A stretch of DNA of 38,124 bases from Candidatus Heimdallarchaeota archaeon (GCA_019057815.1 JAHLWR010000030.1:1-38124), one strand, 5' to 3'. Positions 1 through 8,284 are shown, numbered from the stretch's first letter. Made by a program: numbers and translations. Notes: a model not told the origin generated them from the letters alone.

Positions 1-157
1 TACTATTCCACTGGAACTGAAGGTTGTTTTTTGAGTACTCTTCCAATATATTCCACCTTATTGTAAACTCTCCCCGTTTAAACCTTCCAGCTTATGTGGT
101 CTTGTTCAATAGGATATTCAATAGATAAAGTCCCAAAGCTATAGTTTTGTTTATTTT

Positions 158-547
158 CTAAAAAGCTTTTGAATTTATCTTCCATCCTTTTTTCATGCGT
201 TTTATTTCACCATTTTCTATTAACTTGTTAAATTTTTGAATCATTAATTTTCCAATACCTGTATCCTTAAGCAATTTACCATCAGTTAAAGCTTCCCAAA
301 CGATTGTTTGTCGATTTTCTATTGCGTTTTTAAATTGCTTTTTTGTCAAAACAAATGGTTGTACAAGTCCTACTGATAAAGAATATGCATTTTGATGTCT
401 TTCAAACCAATCTCTCCCCATATCATCAGATACAATAAGCACATCAATATCACTTCGATAATTATCTAGACCTTTTACTACTGACCCAAATAGTATTAAT
501 ACTTCAATATTATATTTTGCTAGAAGTTTTTCCATAAAATATTCCAT
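158..547 (-). CDS. MNT-type minimal nucleotidyltransferase (antitoxin-like partner of HEPN)
   Basis: Small nucleotidyltransferase of the MNT group, whose members pair with HEPN proteins and in studied cases neutralise them by nucleotidylation. The GSx10DxD signature is seen: a Gly-Ser pair, ten residues, then Asp-Ile-Asp in the first third of the protein. At the position of the third catalytic acidic residue there seems to be a Gln (V-Q-P-F), while the second MNT protein of this window (21594) has Glu there. An ORF is open up to a TTG at 589, which would overlap the HEPN gene by 41 bp. I prefer the ATG at 547, which follows the HEPN stop by one base (TAAGATG) and suggests translational coupling. 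This gives 129 aa. Family assignment is firm; antitoxin activity is inferred from the pairing. Confidence 0.85.
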   Translation of the reverse strand: MEYFMEKLLAKYNIEVLILFGSVVKGLDNYRSDIDVLIVSDDMGRDWFERHQNAYSLSVGLVQPFVLTKKQFKNAIENRQTIVWEALTDGKLLKDTGIGKLMIQKFNKLIENGEIKRMKKGWKINSKAF

Positions 548-548
548 C

Positions 549-953
549 TTATGAATCTTTGGATGATTTGGTAATTTTACGTTTAACAAAACTTAAAACC
601 TCCTCTGTATCTTTGAGTGCGTTTTTTGCTTGTAATAAGGTAAATTTCTCAGCTGGAGCCCCTGAAGAAAACGCATCAGGATATCTCGTCGGGATATAAT
701 ATAGATTTAAACGTGCGCATGCTTCCATGACAGGATCAGAAATTATTACAAGACTGTTTAAAACATCAACTAAATCCAGAAGATCATGACCCCAAGTTGG
801 AGTATCTTTGAATTCAAGTAGAGCTTTTAATCCCTTTTCAGCAGCTTGATGTGCGATGAAACAAACCCAAGAATAACTCTCATTCGTAATAAGAGCCTTA
901 GCTGTTTTCAAGTCAAATTCAGCTTGTTTCAACCAGTCTTTGGATCGTTCCAT
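549..953 (-). CDS. HEPN domain protein (toxin-like partner of MNT)
   Basis: 134-aa all-helical HEPN protein. Its N-terminus (WLKQAEFDLKTAKAL) and the motif HQAAEKGLKALL are typical of the family, as is YIPTRYPDA near residue 90. HEPN proteins of such pairs are often RNases with an Rx4-6H motif. Here the stretch just before YIPTRYP reads A-R-L-N-L-Y, so the Arg and His at the positions forming Rx4H in the second HEPN of this window (21169) are Ala and Tyr. It may therefore lack RNase activity. It is the first gene of a two-gene unit with the MNT gene downstream. Start is an ATG at 953. Confidence 0.85.
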   Translation of the reverse strand: MERSKDWLKQAEFDLKTAKALITNESYSWVCFIAHQAAEKGLKALLEFKDTPTWGHDLLDLVDVLNSLVIISDPVMEACARLNLYYIPTRYPDAFSSGAPAEKFTLLQAKNALKDTEEVLSFVKRKITKSSKDS

Positions 954-1215
954 AATTTATTTTAAGGATTATAAGATAAAAGTAATTTGGTTTTGAATAC
1001 TGTTATTAGATTTATTTTCACTAATTCTGAAATACTCAATCTGGAGACATCGCTTACTTTTTTAATTCATAGCTAAAAAAATCTTAATATCACTTCTTGT
1101 TCAAATACAATTACTTTTACAGGATTTATAAAACAAAAATGAATGCTTTTTTACAGTACGAGACTAGAACTATACCAGAGATATATTAAAAGGTAAAATG
1201 TAATATCACAGAGTT

Positions 1216-2544
1216 TCAAGCTTTCCCTAATTTCTTTTTTGAAAGATCGTAAAACCGAAACATTACAATAATTCCAAGTGCAAAACAAACAGCTGGTACA
1301 CCAATCATTAAAATCTTTATTCCAGTCAGAGCTAAGTTGGTTTGGCTTAATGATTCAGGATTGTATCCCGTTATCGCTAATATTATTGAAATTAAAGCAG
1401 ATTCAAATATTAGTGCTATTCTAACGAAAAACCCGTAAAAACCAAAAAATAACCCTTCTCTTCTCTGTTGGTTTTTTTGATAATCATCATCAATTACTTC
1501 TGAAAGTAGAACTTCAGGAACTAGAAGAAGACCGGCTAAAGGTACACCAACTATCCCCATAACAATATACACAACTATAATATTTGCACTGAAAATTAGA
1601 GGAATAAGAGCTATAGAAAAAATAATTGAGCTTATTATAAAAACTGCTTTTGAGCCTATCTTTAATGAAAGTCTTGCCCAAAAAAAGAAAGCCAGAGCAG
1701 CAGCACCTATCCCAATTCCATATAAAATACTCTCATTTTCAGCTGTTTTGACCAACACCCATTTGTTATAGTACGGCAACATTGCTAACAACGTAAGATA
1801 TGCGACATTTGCCAGTCCAAACGCTACTAGAAATGAAATAAGGTTTTTATTTTTCAACACTTCTCCTAACATCTTTTTGTAACTTTTTGATTTTTTAACT
1901 GGTTCTAGTTCGCTTTTTGCATCTCTACAACCATATAAAGACAGTGTAAAACCTAGGAGAATAAATCCAGAAATAATAAGAATTGCTTTGCGATAAGAGT
2001 ATAAATTATCATATTCAAATATTAAAGGAGCAACTACCACAGCTAGTACAACACCAATTAGAGAAATCATTTGTCGAAGAGCTGACACATAGTTTCTTTC
2101 TTTAGAGGTTTTAAACTTCTCAGGAAATAGAGAGTGCCAATTGAGAACTACGATTGTATAAAAAGTATCGAAAATTAATAATGTTGTAATCATATATAAT
2201 AATATTAAAATCTGATTCTTGCTATCTACTAACGATTGAGGTATTAACCATATTGCTGCAAAAGCAATTGTTAGAGGAATAAAACCGAAAAGAATGTATG
2301 GAAATCTTCTGCCTAGTCTTGTTCGGGTTTTATCAGAAAGCCAGCCAAATAAGGGATCGTTAATGGCATTCCATATAGCATAAATAGTCATAACTAGTGG
2401 AATATAGGCTAAATTTAATTTTACTTCATCAGTGTAGAAATTAAATACCCTAGTATTAAAGAAATTAATCAAAGTTGCTCCTGAAATAGTTAAGGAACTG
2501 TAGGAGAGCATCATTAGCTTCTTTCTGTTGGTCTTCTTTCTCAA
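1216..2544 (-). CDS. GPH-family sugar:cation symporter (MFS_2)
   Basis: 442-aa integral membrane protein with about 12 hydrophobic segments. The cytoplasmic loop NDPLFGWLSDKTRTRLGRR after the second helix is the hallmark of the glycoside-pentoside-hexuronide:cation symporter family (MelB, XylP, LacS type). These carriers import a glycoside or sugar with Na+ or H+. The substrate cannot be read from the sequence. The reading frame starts at a TTG at 2544; a TATA-like element centred near 2571 would place transcription start within a few bases of it. ATG codons at 2514 and 2511 are alternatives but would remove part of the basic N-terminus. It stands alone, with no sugar-catabolic gene next to it. 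Confidence 0.88.
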   Translation of the reverse strand: MRKKTNRKKLMMLSYSSLTISGATLINFFNTRVFNFYTDEVKLNLAYIPLVMTIYAIWNAINDPLFGWLSDKTRTRLGRRFPYILFGFIPLTIAFAAIWLIPQSLVDSKNQILILLYMITTLLIFDTFYTIVVLNWHSLFPEKFKTSKERNYVSALRQMISLIGVVLAVVVAPLIFEYDNLYSYRKAILIISGFILLGFTLSLYGCRDAKSELEPVKKSKSYKKMLGEVLKNKNLISFLVAFGLANVAYLTLLAMLPYYNKWVLVKTAENESILYGIGIGAAALAFFFWARLSLKIGSKAVFIISSIIFSIALIPLIFSANIIVVYIVMGIVGVPLAGLLLVPEVLLSEVIDDDYQKNQQRREGLFFGFYGFFVRIALIFESALISIILAITGYNPESLSQTNLALTGIKILMIGVPAVCFALGIIVMFRFYDLSKKKLGKA

Positions 2545-2564
2545 AATACTCTATTTGATTCGCT

Positions 2565-2577
2565 CTTTTATAAAAGA
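2565..2577 (-). promoter_or_regulatory. TATA-like box of the GPH symporter
   Basis: Read on the minus strand, CTTTTATAAAAG lies about 25 nt upstream of the TTG start at 2544. That spacing fits an archaeal TATA box with a leaderless or nearly leaderless transcript. Confidence 0.45.
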
Positions 2578-2617
2578 CTTATGTCTTTTTAAAAACAACT
2601 TTAATTACGAAAACCAG

Positions 2618-2980
2618 CTATTTTTGCACTTCAGCTATGGAAACTGAACATAGAATCTTATCAGGAGAGTAAGCGACTTGATATTTTTCATCTAAATCCA
2701 TAATAAGAAGTAATTCCATGTAAAGTGTTCTTAGTTTTATCATATTCAAATCTAGTAAATTGAATGTTCTATTGCTTAACTTATCCATAACATCCATATT
2801 AAAACTGAAAGATTGATCTTCTGATAGATATTTAGCTATTTCTTTTCGCCAACTGGGACCAAGTCTAATTTTATCTGATTTATAGATTTCTAAAATAAAA
2901 CTGTCAGTTTCAACTATCCGTTTTCCATTTAAGAAAAGAAGTTCCGCAATCTCATAGATTTCTTTCTGGAATCTATTCAT
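2618..2980 (-). CDS. Hypothetical protein, 120 aa
   Basis: I do not recognise this protein. It is soluble, probably mixed helix and strand, with no transmembrane segment, signal peptide or cysteine motif; the only Cys is near the C-terminus. The N-terminal half is rich in charged residues (IYEIAELLFLNGKRIVETD) and the middle reads like amphipathic helices. The ORF is open to a TTG at 2983, but the ATG at 2980 is preferred because a TATA-like GGTTTAAATAAC (3001-3012, minus strand) lies about 26 nt upstream, consistent with a leaderless start. It follows no gene closely and is divergent from the flavodoxin gene. Confidence 0.65.
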   Translation of the reverse strand: MNRFQKEIYEIAELLFLNGKRIVETDSFILEIYKSDKIRLGPSWRKEIAKYLSEDQSFSFNMDVMDKLSNRTFNLLDLNMIKLRTLYMELLLIMDLDEKYQVAYSPDKILCSVSIAEVQK

Positions 2981-3190
2981 CAATGACTAGACAGCACGAT
3001 GTTATTTAAACCTATAAAATAATATTTGACAGGTGTTTTTAGTTAAGGTAATTAAAGACAAGGAAGAAGAAAAGATACTTCATCTTCTTTTTTTTTTCGT
3101 CTTACTAGTATTATTTGCAAAACAACAAATAACAGGAATAATTGGATACATGAAATATTAATTAGTGGGCTCCATCACTTTTTTTGTATA

Positions 3191-3201
3191 GTTTTATATA
3201 A
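3191..3201 (+). promoter_or_regulatory. TATA-like box of the flavodoxin gene
   Basis: The element TTTTATATAAC lies about 45 nt upstream of the ATG at 3241, predicting a transcript with a leader of roughly 20 nt. Confidence 0.45.
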
Positions 3202-3240
3202 CAAGATAAGCAAAATATTCTCAACAAAGAATGTGATATA

Positions 3241-3729
3241 ATGAGTAAAACATTGATAGCTTATGGAACAAGATTTGGAGCAACAGCTAAATCATCTGAA
3301 GTAATAGCTGAAGTGCTCAAGGAAAAATTCAACCATGAGGTTGACGTAATTAATCTTAAAGAACAAAAAGAGAGTTTAGATCTTTCAGTTTACGATATTA
3401 TTATTGTTGGTTCAAGTATTGCTAAGTTTAGCTGGACAAAACAAGCTAAGAAATTTCTAAATAGTGATTTCACTGGTAAAAAACTTTTTGTTTTCATCTC
3501 TTCAGCAGGAATCACGTACCCAGCTTTAGAAAAGGGTAATATGGAAAAGTATGAGAAATGGAAAAGGAGATTTCTTGATAGAGTTGTAAAGAAAAATGCT
3601 AATGTAAAACCCTCTTCCACAGCTGTCTTTGGCGGTTGGATAAAAAGAAATGGTCAGATGAAAATTAGCAATTGGAAAGAGGAAGATGCAGTAAATTGGG
3701 CTGAAGAAATAGGAAAAAGCATTTCATAA
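3241..3729 (+). CDS. Flavodoxin-like protein (HemG/flavodoxin_5 type)
   Basis: 162-aa cytosolic flavodoxin-fold protein. The N-terminal phosphate-binding loop follows the first strand (LIAYGTRFGATAKSSEVIA, residues 5-23), where FMN phosphate would bind. The second conserved stretch, YDIIIVGSSIAKFSWTK, and the late FGGWIKRNG match the HemG-like 'protoporphyrinogen oxidase' branch of flavodoxins. In this branch the residues before the late loop are variable and the biological electron acceptor is often unknown. A haem-pathway role cannot be claimed because no haem gene is nearby. A general two-electron redox carrier or quinone/thiol-linked reductase is as likely. Monocistronic with its own promoter. 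Confidence 0.85.
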   Translation: MSKTLIAYGTRFGATAKSSEVIAEVLKEKFNHEVDVINLKEQKESLDLSVYDIIIVGSSIAKFSWTKQAKKFLNSDFTGKKLFVFISSAGITYPALEKGNMEKYEKWKRRFLDRVVKKNANVKPSSTAVFGGWIKRNGQMKISNWKEEDAVNWAEEIGKSIS

Positions 3730-3751
3730 AAAAACATAATGAATTGTAATA

Positions 3752-3901
3752 TTAAGCTTTAAAGAAGAATAATAGGTGAATCTTTGTATAAGTCGTTTCT
3801 ATGTCTTTTAATAAAACTAAAGCAGCAGAAAAATCACTCTTCAGAATTAATTCCTTGGCTCTATCTATGCTCATATCTATACCAGTATTTTCTTGATTCA
3901 T
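3752..3901 (-). pseudogene. Small ORF (49 aa) resembling the N-terminus of a TPR protein; probable remnant
   Basis: An ATG at 3901 opens 49 codons ending in TAA at 3752. The product is helical (IDRAKELILKSDFSAALVLL) and has the spacing of a first TPR helix pair. It resembles the start of the 637-aa TPR protein in this window, where residues 4-20 run IRKLIDAASFGEASKWI. The reading stops where further repeats would be expected. I read it as the surviving 5' end of a TPR gene, or a very small genuine protein. The rest of the 308-bp interval between the flavodoxin and HEAT genes shows nothing else. Confidence 0.35.
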
Positions 3902-4037
3902 ATAATTTATTTATTCTGTGCTTAAAACATTTGTGAGAAAAAAAGGAAGAACTAGTTAAAATCCCTAGAAACAACAATCTAGCAGAGATTATTCGAAAAT
4001 GGTTTTAGAATGACTTCTGAAATCCAGAAAATCAATC

Positions 4038-4727
4038 TTATTCTTTGAAGAAATCAGCTAGATACGTTTGTTTAAACCGTTTCTTTCCTTTTCTAATTTC
4101 TATATCATTAGCGTTCTTAACTTGAGGTATTTTACCATTAGTTTGCTCAATGTTTGAATTAAGTTCAATATGATAATATGAAACTCCTGCTCTTTCTAGA
4201 GAATCAATAGCTTTTGATCTAACATGTTCATTATTGTAATGTGCAGCAGCCATTAAGGGTGCTACTGCTCCAGAATCGTCTAAATCTTTCAGAACACTAA
4301 TTAGTTGTTTTAATGCAGGTTTCCCTATATTTTCTAAAGCATAGACAGCGTATTCTCTTATTATCTCATCTTCTTTTTCGTCCATAAGAGTTGAAATTAA
4401 GGAATTTACTGCTTGAGTATCACCTATTTTTCCTAAAGTTTCTACTGCACAAATTCTTATGGACGAATTATTATTCCCCAGCTCATCTATAAGCGGTCGA
4501 ACTGCAAGTTTTCCTATTTTCTCTAAAGCTTTTGCAGCTAAATATCTTAAATCTTTATCTTCAGCTCGAAGTACTTGAATCAACGGAAAAACAGCTGGTT
4601 TACCAATTTTACAGAGACTTGAGATTGCTTTAGGGTATGTCTGAATGTCTTTTTGCTTCAACGATGTTATTAAATTAGAGATTGAAGCAATGTCATAATT
4701 CTTATCTAATCTATCTTCTGAATTCAT
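4038..4727 (-). CDS. HEAT-repeat (PBS-lyase-type) protein
   Basis: 229-aa helical solenoid. At least five short HEAT-like units of about 30 residues are visible from residue 30 to 185, each with the pattern A-L-x-x-I-G-K-P-A-V-x-P-L-I (KIGKPAVFPLIQVL, KIGKLAVRPLIDEL, KIGDTQAVNSLISTL, NIGKPALKQLISVL, then a degenerate unit). Such proteins are scaffolds for protein contacts; some act on phycobilin- or Fe-S-type partners, but nothing here indicates a partner. The C-terminal 45 residues are non-repetitive, basic and lack Cys. Start is an ATG at 4727, with a TATA-like CGTTATAAAATC about 25-30 nt upstream. It lies 142 bp downstream of the winged-helix gene on the same strand and may or may not be cotranscribed with it. 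Confidence 0.85.
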   Translation of the reverse strand: MNSEDRLDKNYDIASISNLITSLKQKDIQTYPKAISSLCKIGKPAVFPLIQVLRAEDKDLRYLAAKALEKIGKLAVRPLIDELGNNNSSIRICAVETLGKIGDTQAVNSLISTLMDEKEDEIIREYAVYALENIGKPALKQLISVLKDLDDSGAVAPLMAAAHYNNEHVRSKAIDSLERAGVSYYHIELNSNIEQTNGKIPQVKNANDIEIRKGKKRFKQTYLADFFKE

Positions 4728-4826
4728 TGAAACCCCAAAGTGTAAACGCGATTTTATAACGGTACTTCATATATCTGATATATAAACCCTAGCTACTAAC
4801 ACGAATTATTTATTTGTCGGGTATAC

Positions 4827-4844
4827 CTTCAGCAGACACTGAAG
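4827..4844 (-). terminator. Hairpin downstream of the winged-helix regulator
   Basis: A perfect 6-bp stem (CTTCAG / CTGAAG) with a 6-nt loop lies about 25 bp after the regulator's stop codon. There is no long T run next to it, so termination is only suggested by position. Confidence 0.3.
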
Positions 4845-4869
4845 AATTTGGAGTTTGTTGATAATTGTT

Positions 4870-5553
4870 TTACTTTAGTGCTTTCTTTAGGGGCAATATT
4901 AAATTCCAAGCCAGATATTCACCACTAAATAATTCTTCCTCCAATTCACTTGTTAGTAGTTCTGAATTAACATCTGTAGAAAAATTAGTCATATATTTTT
5001 CATAGAGTGGTAATGTTTTATTACTTAGAGGAACAAATTTAATTGAAACGCCTAATTCTTTAATCCATCTTAAAAAAGTCTGATAATCAGGTAGGGACAG
5101 ATCCTGTTTTGCTTCTTTGAATCTATCAATATACTTAGTGATAATTCCAATACTGTTTTCTAAGATGAAGAAAGCCGAGTTTACCATCGAGATAAGAAGA
5201 TTAAACGTACTTTTTCGCTCTTCAGCTGATAATTTATCCATTTTTTCTGGTGAAGTCAATATTTGAATATCACGGAAGATTGTTTTTCTTTGAATAACAT
5301 AATATTTTGATTTAGTTGAAGAATCTTGACGATATTCTTTTACTAACCCAGCAACTATCATCTCTTGCAAATCTCTATGAATTGTAGTTTTGCTCTTTCC
5401 AGTAAACTTACTTAGTTCAGTAAGACTTAATTCTGGATAGACTAACAAATTTAAGAATATCTGAAAGCGGCTTTTTTTAGATAGAATCTCTGTCAAATTT
5501 TCTTCATTTTCTCCATTAATAATATCATTGATATCAGCTTTCTTAGGACACAT
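4870..5553 (-). CDS. Winged-helix transcriptional regulator, likely controls the divergent ABC exporter
   Basis: 227-aa protein with an ArsR/MarR-like winged helix at about residues 28-90: a helix pair (FQIFLNLLVYPELSLTELS), a recognition helix (KFTGKSKTTIHRDLQEMI) and a wing (AGLVKEYRQDSSTKSKYYVI). The C-terminal 130 residues form a helical domain without recognisable ligand motif, possibly for dimerisation or effector binding. The gene is divergent from the ABC exporter pair, with a 108-bp shared intergenic region packed with inverted repeats. This is the usual layout of a local repressor of a drug or peptide exporter. A TATA-like GTTTATAAATC lies 20-30 nt upstream of the ATG on the minus strand. 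Effector unknown. Confidence 0.82.
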   Translation of the reverse strand: MCPKKADINDIINGENEENLTEILSKKSRFQIFLNLLVYPELSLTELSKFTGKSKTTIHRDLQEMIVAGLVKEYRQDSSTKSKYYVIQRKTIFRDIQILTSPEKMDKLSAEERKSTFNLLISMVNSAFFILENSIGIITKYIDRFKEAKQDLSLPDYQTFLRWIKELGVSIKFVPLSNKTLPLYEKYMTNFSTDVNSELLTSELEEELFSGEYLAWNLILPLKKALK

Positions 5554-5563
5554 TAAATAGAGC

Positions 5564-5648
5564 TACATCAATAGATTTATAAACTTTTCATTTGACGTGT
5601 TATATGAAGTTTCATTTTAATGTGTCAAAAGAAACATCAATTAGATGT
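5564..5648. promoter_or_regulatory. Operator-like cluster of inverted repeats between regulator and ABC exporter
   Basis: Three dyads are seen. TTTGACGTGTT (5591-5601) and AATGTGTCAAA (5619-5629) form an imperfect inverted repeat. ATGAA-GT-TTCAT (5604-5615) is a perfect dyad inside it. ACATC-AATTA-GATGT (5634-5648) is a perfect dyad just before the ABC start. A related half, ACATCAATAGAT (about 5564-5575), lies close to the regulator's own start. Such a cluster over both promoters fits binding by the winged-helix dimer encoded next to it. Which dyad is the true site is not known. Confidence 0.5.
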
Positions 5649-5661
5649 GGAGTGATAAAAA

Positions 5662-6630
5662 ATGAGTGAAATCGTCGTTGAAACTCAAGGATTAACAAAA
5701 AAGTATGATGGGTTTTATGCTGTTAACGGATTGAGCTTGAAAATTAACGAATCAGAGATTTTCGGTCTTTTGGGTCCAAATGGGGCAGGTAAAACAACAA
5801 CTGTAAGATTACTAACTGGAATGCTTGAACCTTCTTCAGGTAATGCATCAGTTTTAGGATTGAACAGCGTAACTCAGTCTAATAAAATTAGAGAGAGAGT
5901 AGGAATTCTTACAGAAACATCTTCTTTATATCAAAGATTAAGTGTTCGAGACAATTTAGATTTTTTTGCAAAAGTTCATGATATTCCAAAAGAAGAGAGA
6001 GATTTGAGGATTAAGAACTTAGTAAAGCAATTTGACATAGCTGACAAGGAAAATGAAGCTGCTGGAAAATTATCTAAAGGAATGCGACAAAAGGTTGCAA
6101 TTGCTAGAGCTATTATTCATTCACCTGAAATGCTTTTCTTAGATGAACCAACAGGATCACTATCACCTGAAGCTGCAAAAATGGTTAGAGATCTAATAGT
6201 TAATTTAACTAAGAATGAGAACAGAACTGTTTTCATTAATACCCATAATCTCAGTGAAGCCGAGAAATTATGTTCAAGAGTAGGCATTTTAGAAAAAGGG
6301 ATTTTAATTGCTATTGGAAAACCTTCAGAGCTTAGATCATTATTACATTCTGATGTTGTTACAGTCTTCAGATTCAAAAAATGGGATAAACAAATATCTG
6401 ACTATTTTAGCACTAGTTCAATAAAAATTGCTGATGAGGATAAAGAGCGATTATCTGTAACATTGAAGCTTGAGAATATTGAAGAATCTACTCCAATAAT
6501 AATCAAAGACTTATCGAGATTAAATATAGACATTACTGAAGTTAGACATAATCGACCTGATTTAGAACAAATTTACTTAGAGTTAGTTAATGGTGATAAT
6601 CACCAAGATGAAATGGAGGAATCAAAATGA
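5662..6630 (+). CDS. ABC transporter ATP-binding protein (ABC-2 / NatA-like exporter)
   Basis: 322-aa ATPase subunit of an ABC-2 type exporter. Walker A is GPNGAGKTT (residues 38-46), the signature is LSKGM (137-141), Walker B plus D-loop is MLFLDEPTGSLSPE (157-170), and the switch His is in INTHNLSEA (192-200). The signature deviates from LSGGQ as is common for exporters of this group. The last 90 residues form the accessory C-terminal domain typical of NatA/DrrA-like subunits. The start ATG is preceded by GGAGTGA with a 5-7 nt gap, a good ribosome binding site. It overlaps the permease gene by ATGA. Transported substrate unknown; export of a drug, lipid, ion or peptide is possible. Confidence 0.93.
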   Translation: MSEIVVETQGLTKKYDGFYAVNGLSLKINESEIFGLLGPNGAGKTTTVRLLTGMLEPSSGNASVLGLNSVTQSNKIRERVGILTETSSLYQRLSVRDNLDFFAKVHDIPKEERDLRIKNLVKQFDIADKENEAAGKLSKGMRQKVAIARAIIHSPEMLFLDEPTGSLSPEAAKMVRDLIVNLTKNENRTVFINTHNLSEAEKLCSRVGILEKGILIAIGKPSELRSLLHSDVVTVFRFKKWDKQISDYFSTSSIKIADEDKERLSVTLKLENIEESTPIIIKDLSRLNIDITEVRHNRPDLEQIYLELVNGDNHQDEMEESK

Positions 6631-7442
6631 AGTGGAAAAGACTTTGGGCTCTTTCAGTAAAAGATATGAAAGATTATACAAAATCAAAATATATCGTGTT
6701 TTCAATTATAGTATTGCCTTTGGTTATAGGAGCGATAGTTCCTTTACAAGTGATGCTATATTCTGGTTCATTTGGAGCTGGTGATAATAATGAGAGTTCT
6801 GTAATATTCATGGATAATGTTCTATCAAGAACTGTAGATGATTGGGAAGACTTTACAAATCAAGCCAAATCAACTATTACCGTAGGATATATTGTATTAG
6901 TTTTAGTTGCAATGATGCCAATTATCATCACCTCTGTAATCGCTGCAGAGACAATAGCGGGAGAAAGAGAGAGAAAAACGATGGAAGCATTGTTGACTAC
7001 ACCTTTGACTGAGAAAGAAATAGTAACAGGCAAGCTTATCTCATCATTCATTCCTTCATTCATTGCTACTACAGTCGCTATCATCACCTTTTCTATAGTT
7101 ATGGATATTATATTATATCCGTTGATAGGCAGGATTTTCTTTCCTGATCTGATATCGATAATTTTTCTATTCGTAGTAAGCCCAATAATCACAATAATAG
7201 CTGTTGAAGGTTTAATTTTAGTATCCACTAGAGTTTCAACAGTAAGAGACGCTACTCAATTAGGTGGATTACTGCTAATACCACTTTTAATATTGATTGG
7301 ATTACAAGTAGTGTTATTCTTCTACAATACAATACTGGGAATTGTAGTTGGACCAATAGTACTCTTACTCATTGCAGCAGGTCTGTTTAAAATATCAACT
7401 AGTTTGTTTAAAAGAGAAAAAGCTCTTGTCAAACTAGTTTAA
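6627..7442 (+). CDS. ABC-2 type permease
   Basis: 271-aa membrane subunit partnering the preceding ATPase; start and stop overlap as ATGA. About six transmembrane segments are visible. Between the second and third lies the conserved cytoplasmic coupling helix GERERKTMEALLTTPLTEKE, typical of NatB-like/ABC-2 permeases. The first 20 residues are cytoplasmic and basic, and a loop of about 45 residues after helix 1 faces outside. The gene ends before a T-rich stretch. With the ATPase it would form a (2+2) exporter. Confidence 0.9.
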   Translation: MKWKRLWALSVKDMKDYTKSKYIVFSIIVLPLVIGAIVPLQVMLYSGSFGAGDNNESSVIFMDNVLSRTVDDWEDFTNQAKSTITVGYIVLVLVAMMPIIITSVIAAETIAGERERKTMEALLTTPLTEKEIVTGKLISSFIPSFIATTVAIITFSIVMDIILYPLIGRIFFPDLISIIFLFVVSPIITIIAVEGLILVSTRVSTVRDATQLGGLLLIPLLILIGLQVVLFFYNTILGIVVGPIVLLLIAAGLFKISTSLFKREKALVKLV

Positions 7443-7458
7443 TATTTTCTTTTTTTTG
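7441..7458 (+). terminator. T-rich termination region after the ABC operon
   Basis: The stop codon is followed immediately by a pyrimidine stretch containing eight consecutive T. Archaeal RNA polymerase terminates at such T tracts without needing a hairpin. Confidence 0.45.
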
Positions 7459-7525
7459 ATTTTCATATAAAATTCCCATCCAAATAACATTTTAACCCCT
7501 CTTTCCATATTCTTTGTAAATATCT

Positions 7526-8284
7526 TTAAAATAGTATGAAGAATGTTGTCAGGCACATAATCAAATTGAATGAAGAATGTGCTAGAATTGCGGGGAATAT
7601 GCTCCCACTCTTTTTTCTACATACTGTGAAAAGTATAGATAAAATGAACATAAGTAGAAACCAAACTATTCCAGGACCTACTAGATAGTGTAATGTTGTT
7701 CCTTCTACGACAAATCCAAAATGAAAGATATGAACTAGTGCAAACGCAAAAGAATTAACCAAAGTAGCAATTTTCTCATTAGTTTTTTCTCTGATTGTTT
7801 CATGAATCATTCCTCTAAAGAACAACTCCTCCCCGATAGGACTAAAAATTATTGAAGGGATTGTTGTCATAAAGAATACAGAAACAAATGGCAACAATTC
7901 TCTCATTTCAGGAGATATTACTTGATTTACGATTGAGGTATACCAATGTATGTTGTTCTTAGTAAATAACATACCTACTCCCAGAATAGCTAAAGCTGCA
8001 AAACTGCCTATTAAAACGCCCCATAGCAACCATAAGGGTTTCTCTACTTTTTTTATTCCAATACTTCTTCTCCCATTTTTACTGAAGAAGAAAAAAGGTA
8101 AAATCCACATTAAAATAAATCCTACCATTATTAGTATGCGGATATTCTCTTGACCAAATGCACCAAAACCTCTGATTAAAGCTAGAAAAATATAAAGAAT
8201 AGAAATTAAAATCCAAGATTGCTTGAATACTCTTTGAATATGAGGGTATAGAAGATTCTCTTCAATCTTCAAATTTGTATCCAT
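7526..8284 (-). CDS. CPBP-family intramembrane glutamic protease (CAAX protease / Rce1-like)
   Basis: 252-aa polytopic membrane protein with about seven or eight hydrophobic segments. The three catalytic motifs are present in order: GEELFFRG (E152, E153, R157), FALVH (F181-H185) and AHSSFN (H236, N240). These define the ABI/CPBP family that includes Rce1 prenyl-protein proteases and bacteriocin-immunity-type proteins. Start is an ATG. No prenylated protein substrate (C-terminal CaaX box) is seen in the window, so a Rce1-like role should not be assumed. Convergent with the ABC operon. Confidence 0.88.
   Translation of the reverse strand: MDTNLKIEENLLYPHIQRVFKQSWILISILYIFLALIRGFGAFGQENIRILIMVGFILMWILPFFFFSKNGRRSIGIKKVEKPLWLLWGVLIGSFAALAILGVGMLFTKNNIHWYTSIVNQVISPEMRELLPFVSVFFMTTIPSIIFSPIGEELFFRGMIHETIREKTNEKIATLVNSFAFALVHIFHFGFVVEGTTLHYLVGPGIVWFLLMFILSILFTVCRKKSGSIFPAILAHSSFNLIMCLTTFFILF

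Noticed and set aside
1-157. Minus-strand reading at the left edge giving two 20-odd-codon stretches around one TAA (ending ...KKQPSVPVE)
   Set aside because: Could be the end of a broken gene such as a transposase, but open stretches of this length are expected by chance in A+T-rich DNA and I recognise no family.
3055-3100. Imperfect GAAGA/TCTTC hairpin followed by nine T, terminator-like
   Set aside because: It would terminate plus-strand transcription, but no plus-strand gene lies upstream; it lies in a divergent promoter region.
6860-7228. Long minus-strand ORF inside the ABC permease gene
   Set aside because: Shadow of the real gene; composition is that of an antisense hydrophobic frame.
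7526-8284. CPBP protease as a CaaX processing enzyme of a prenylated small GTPase
   Set aside because: No protein in the window ends in a CaaX box and the family is functionally broad.
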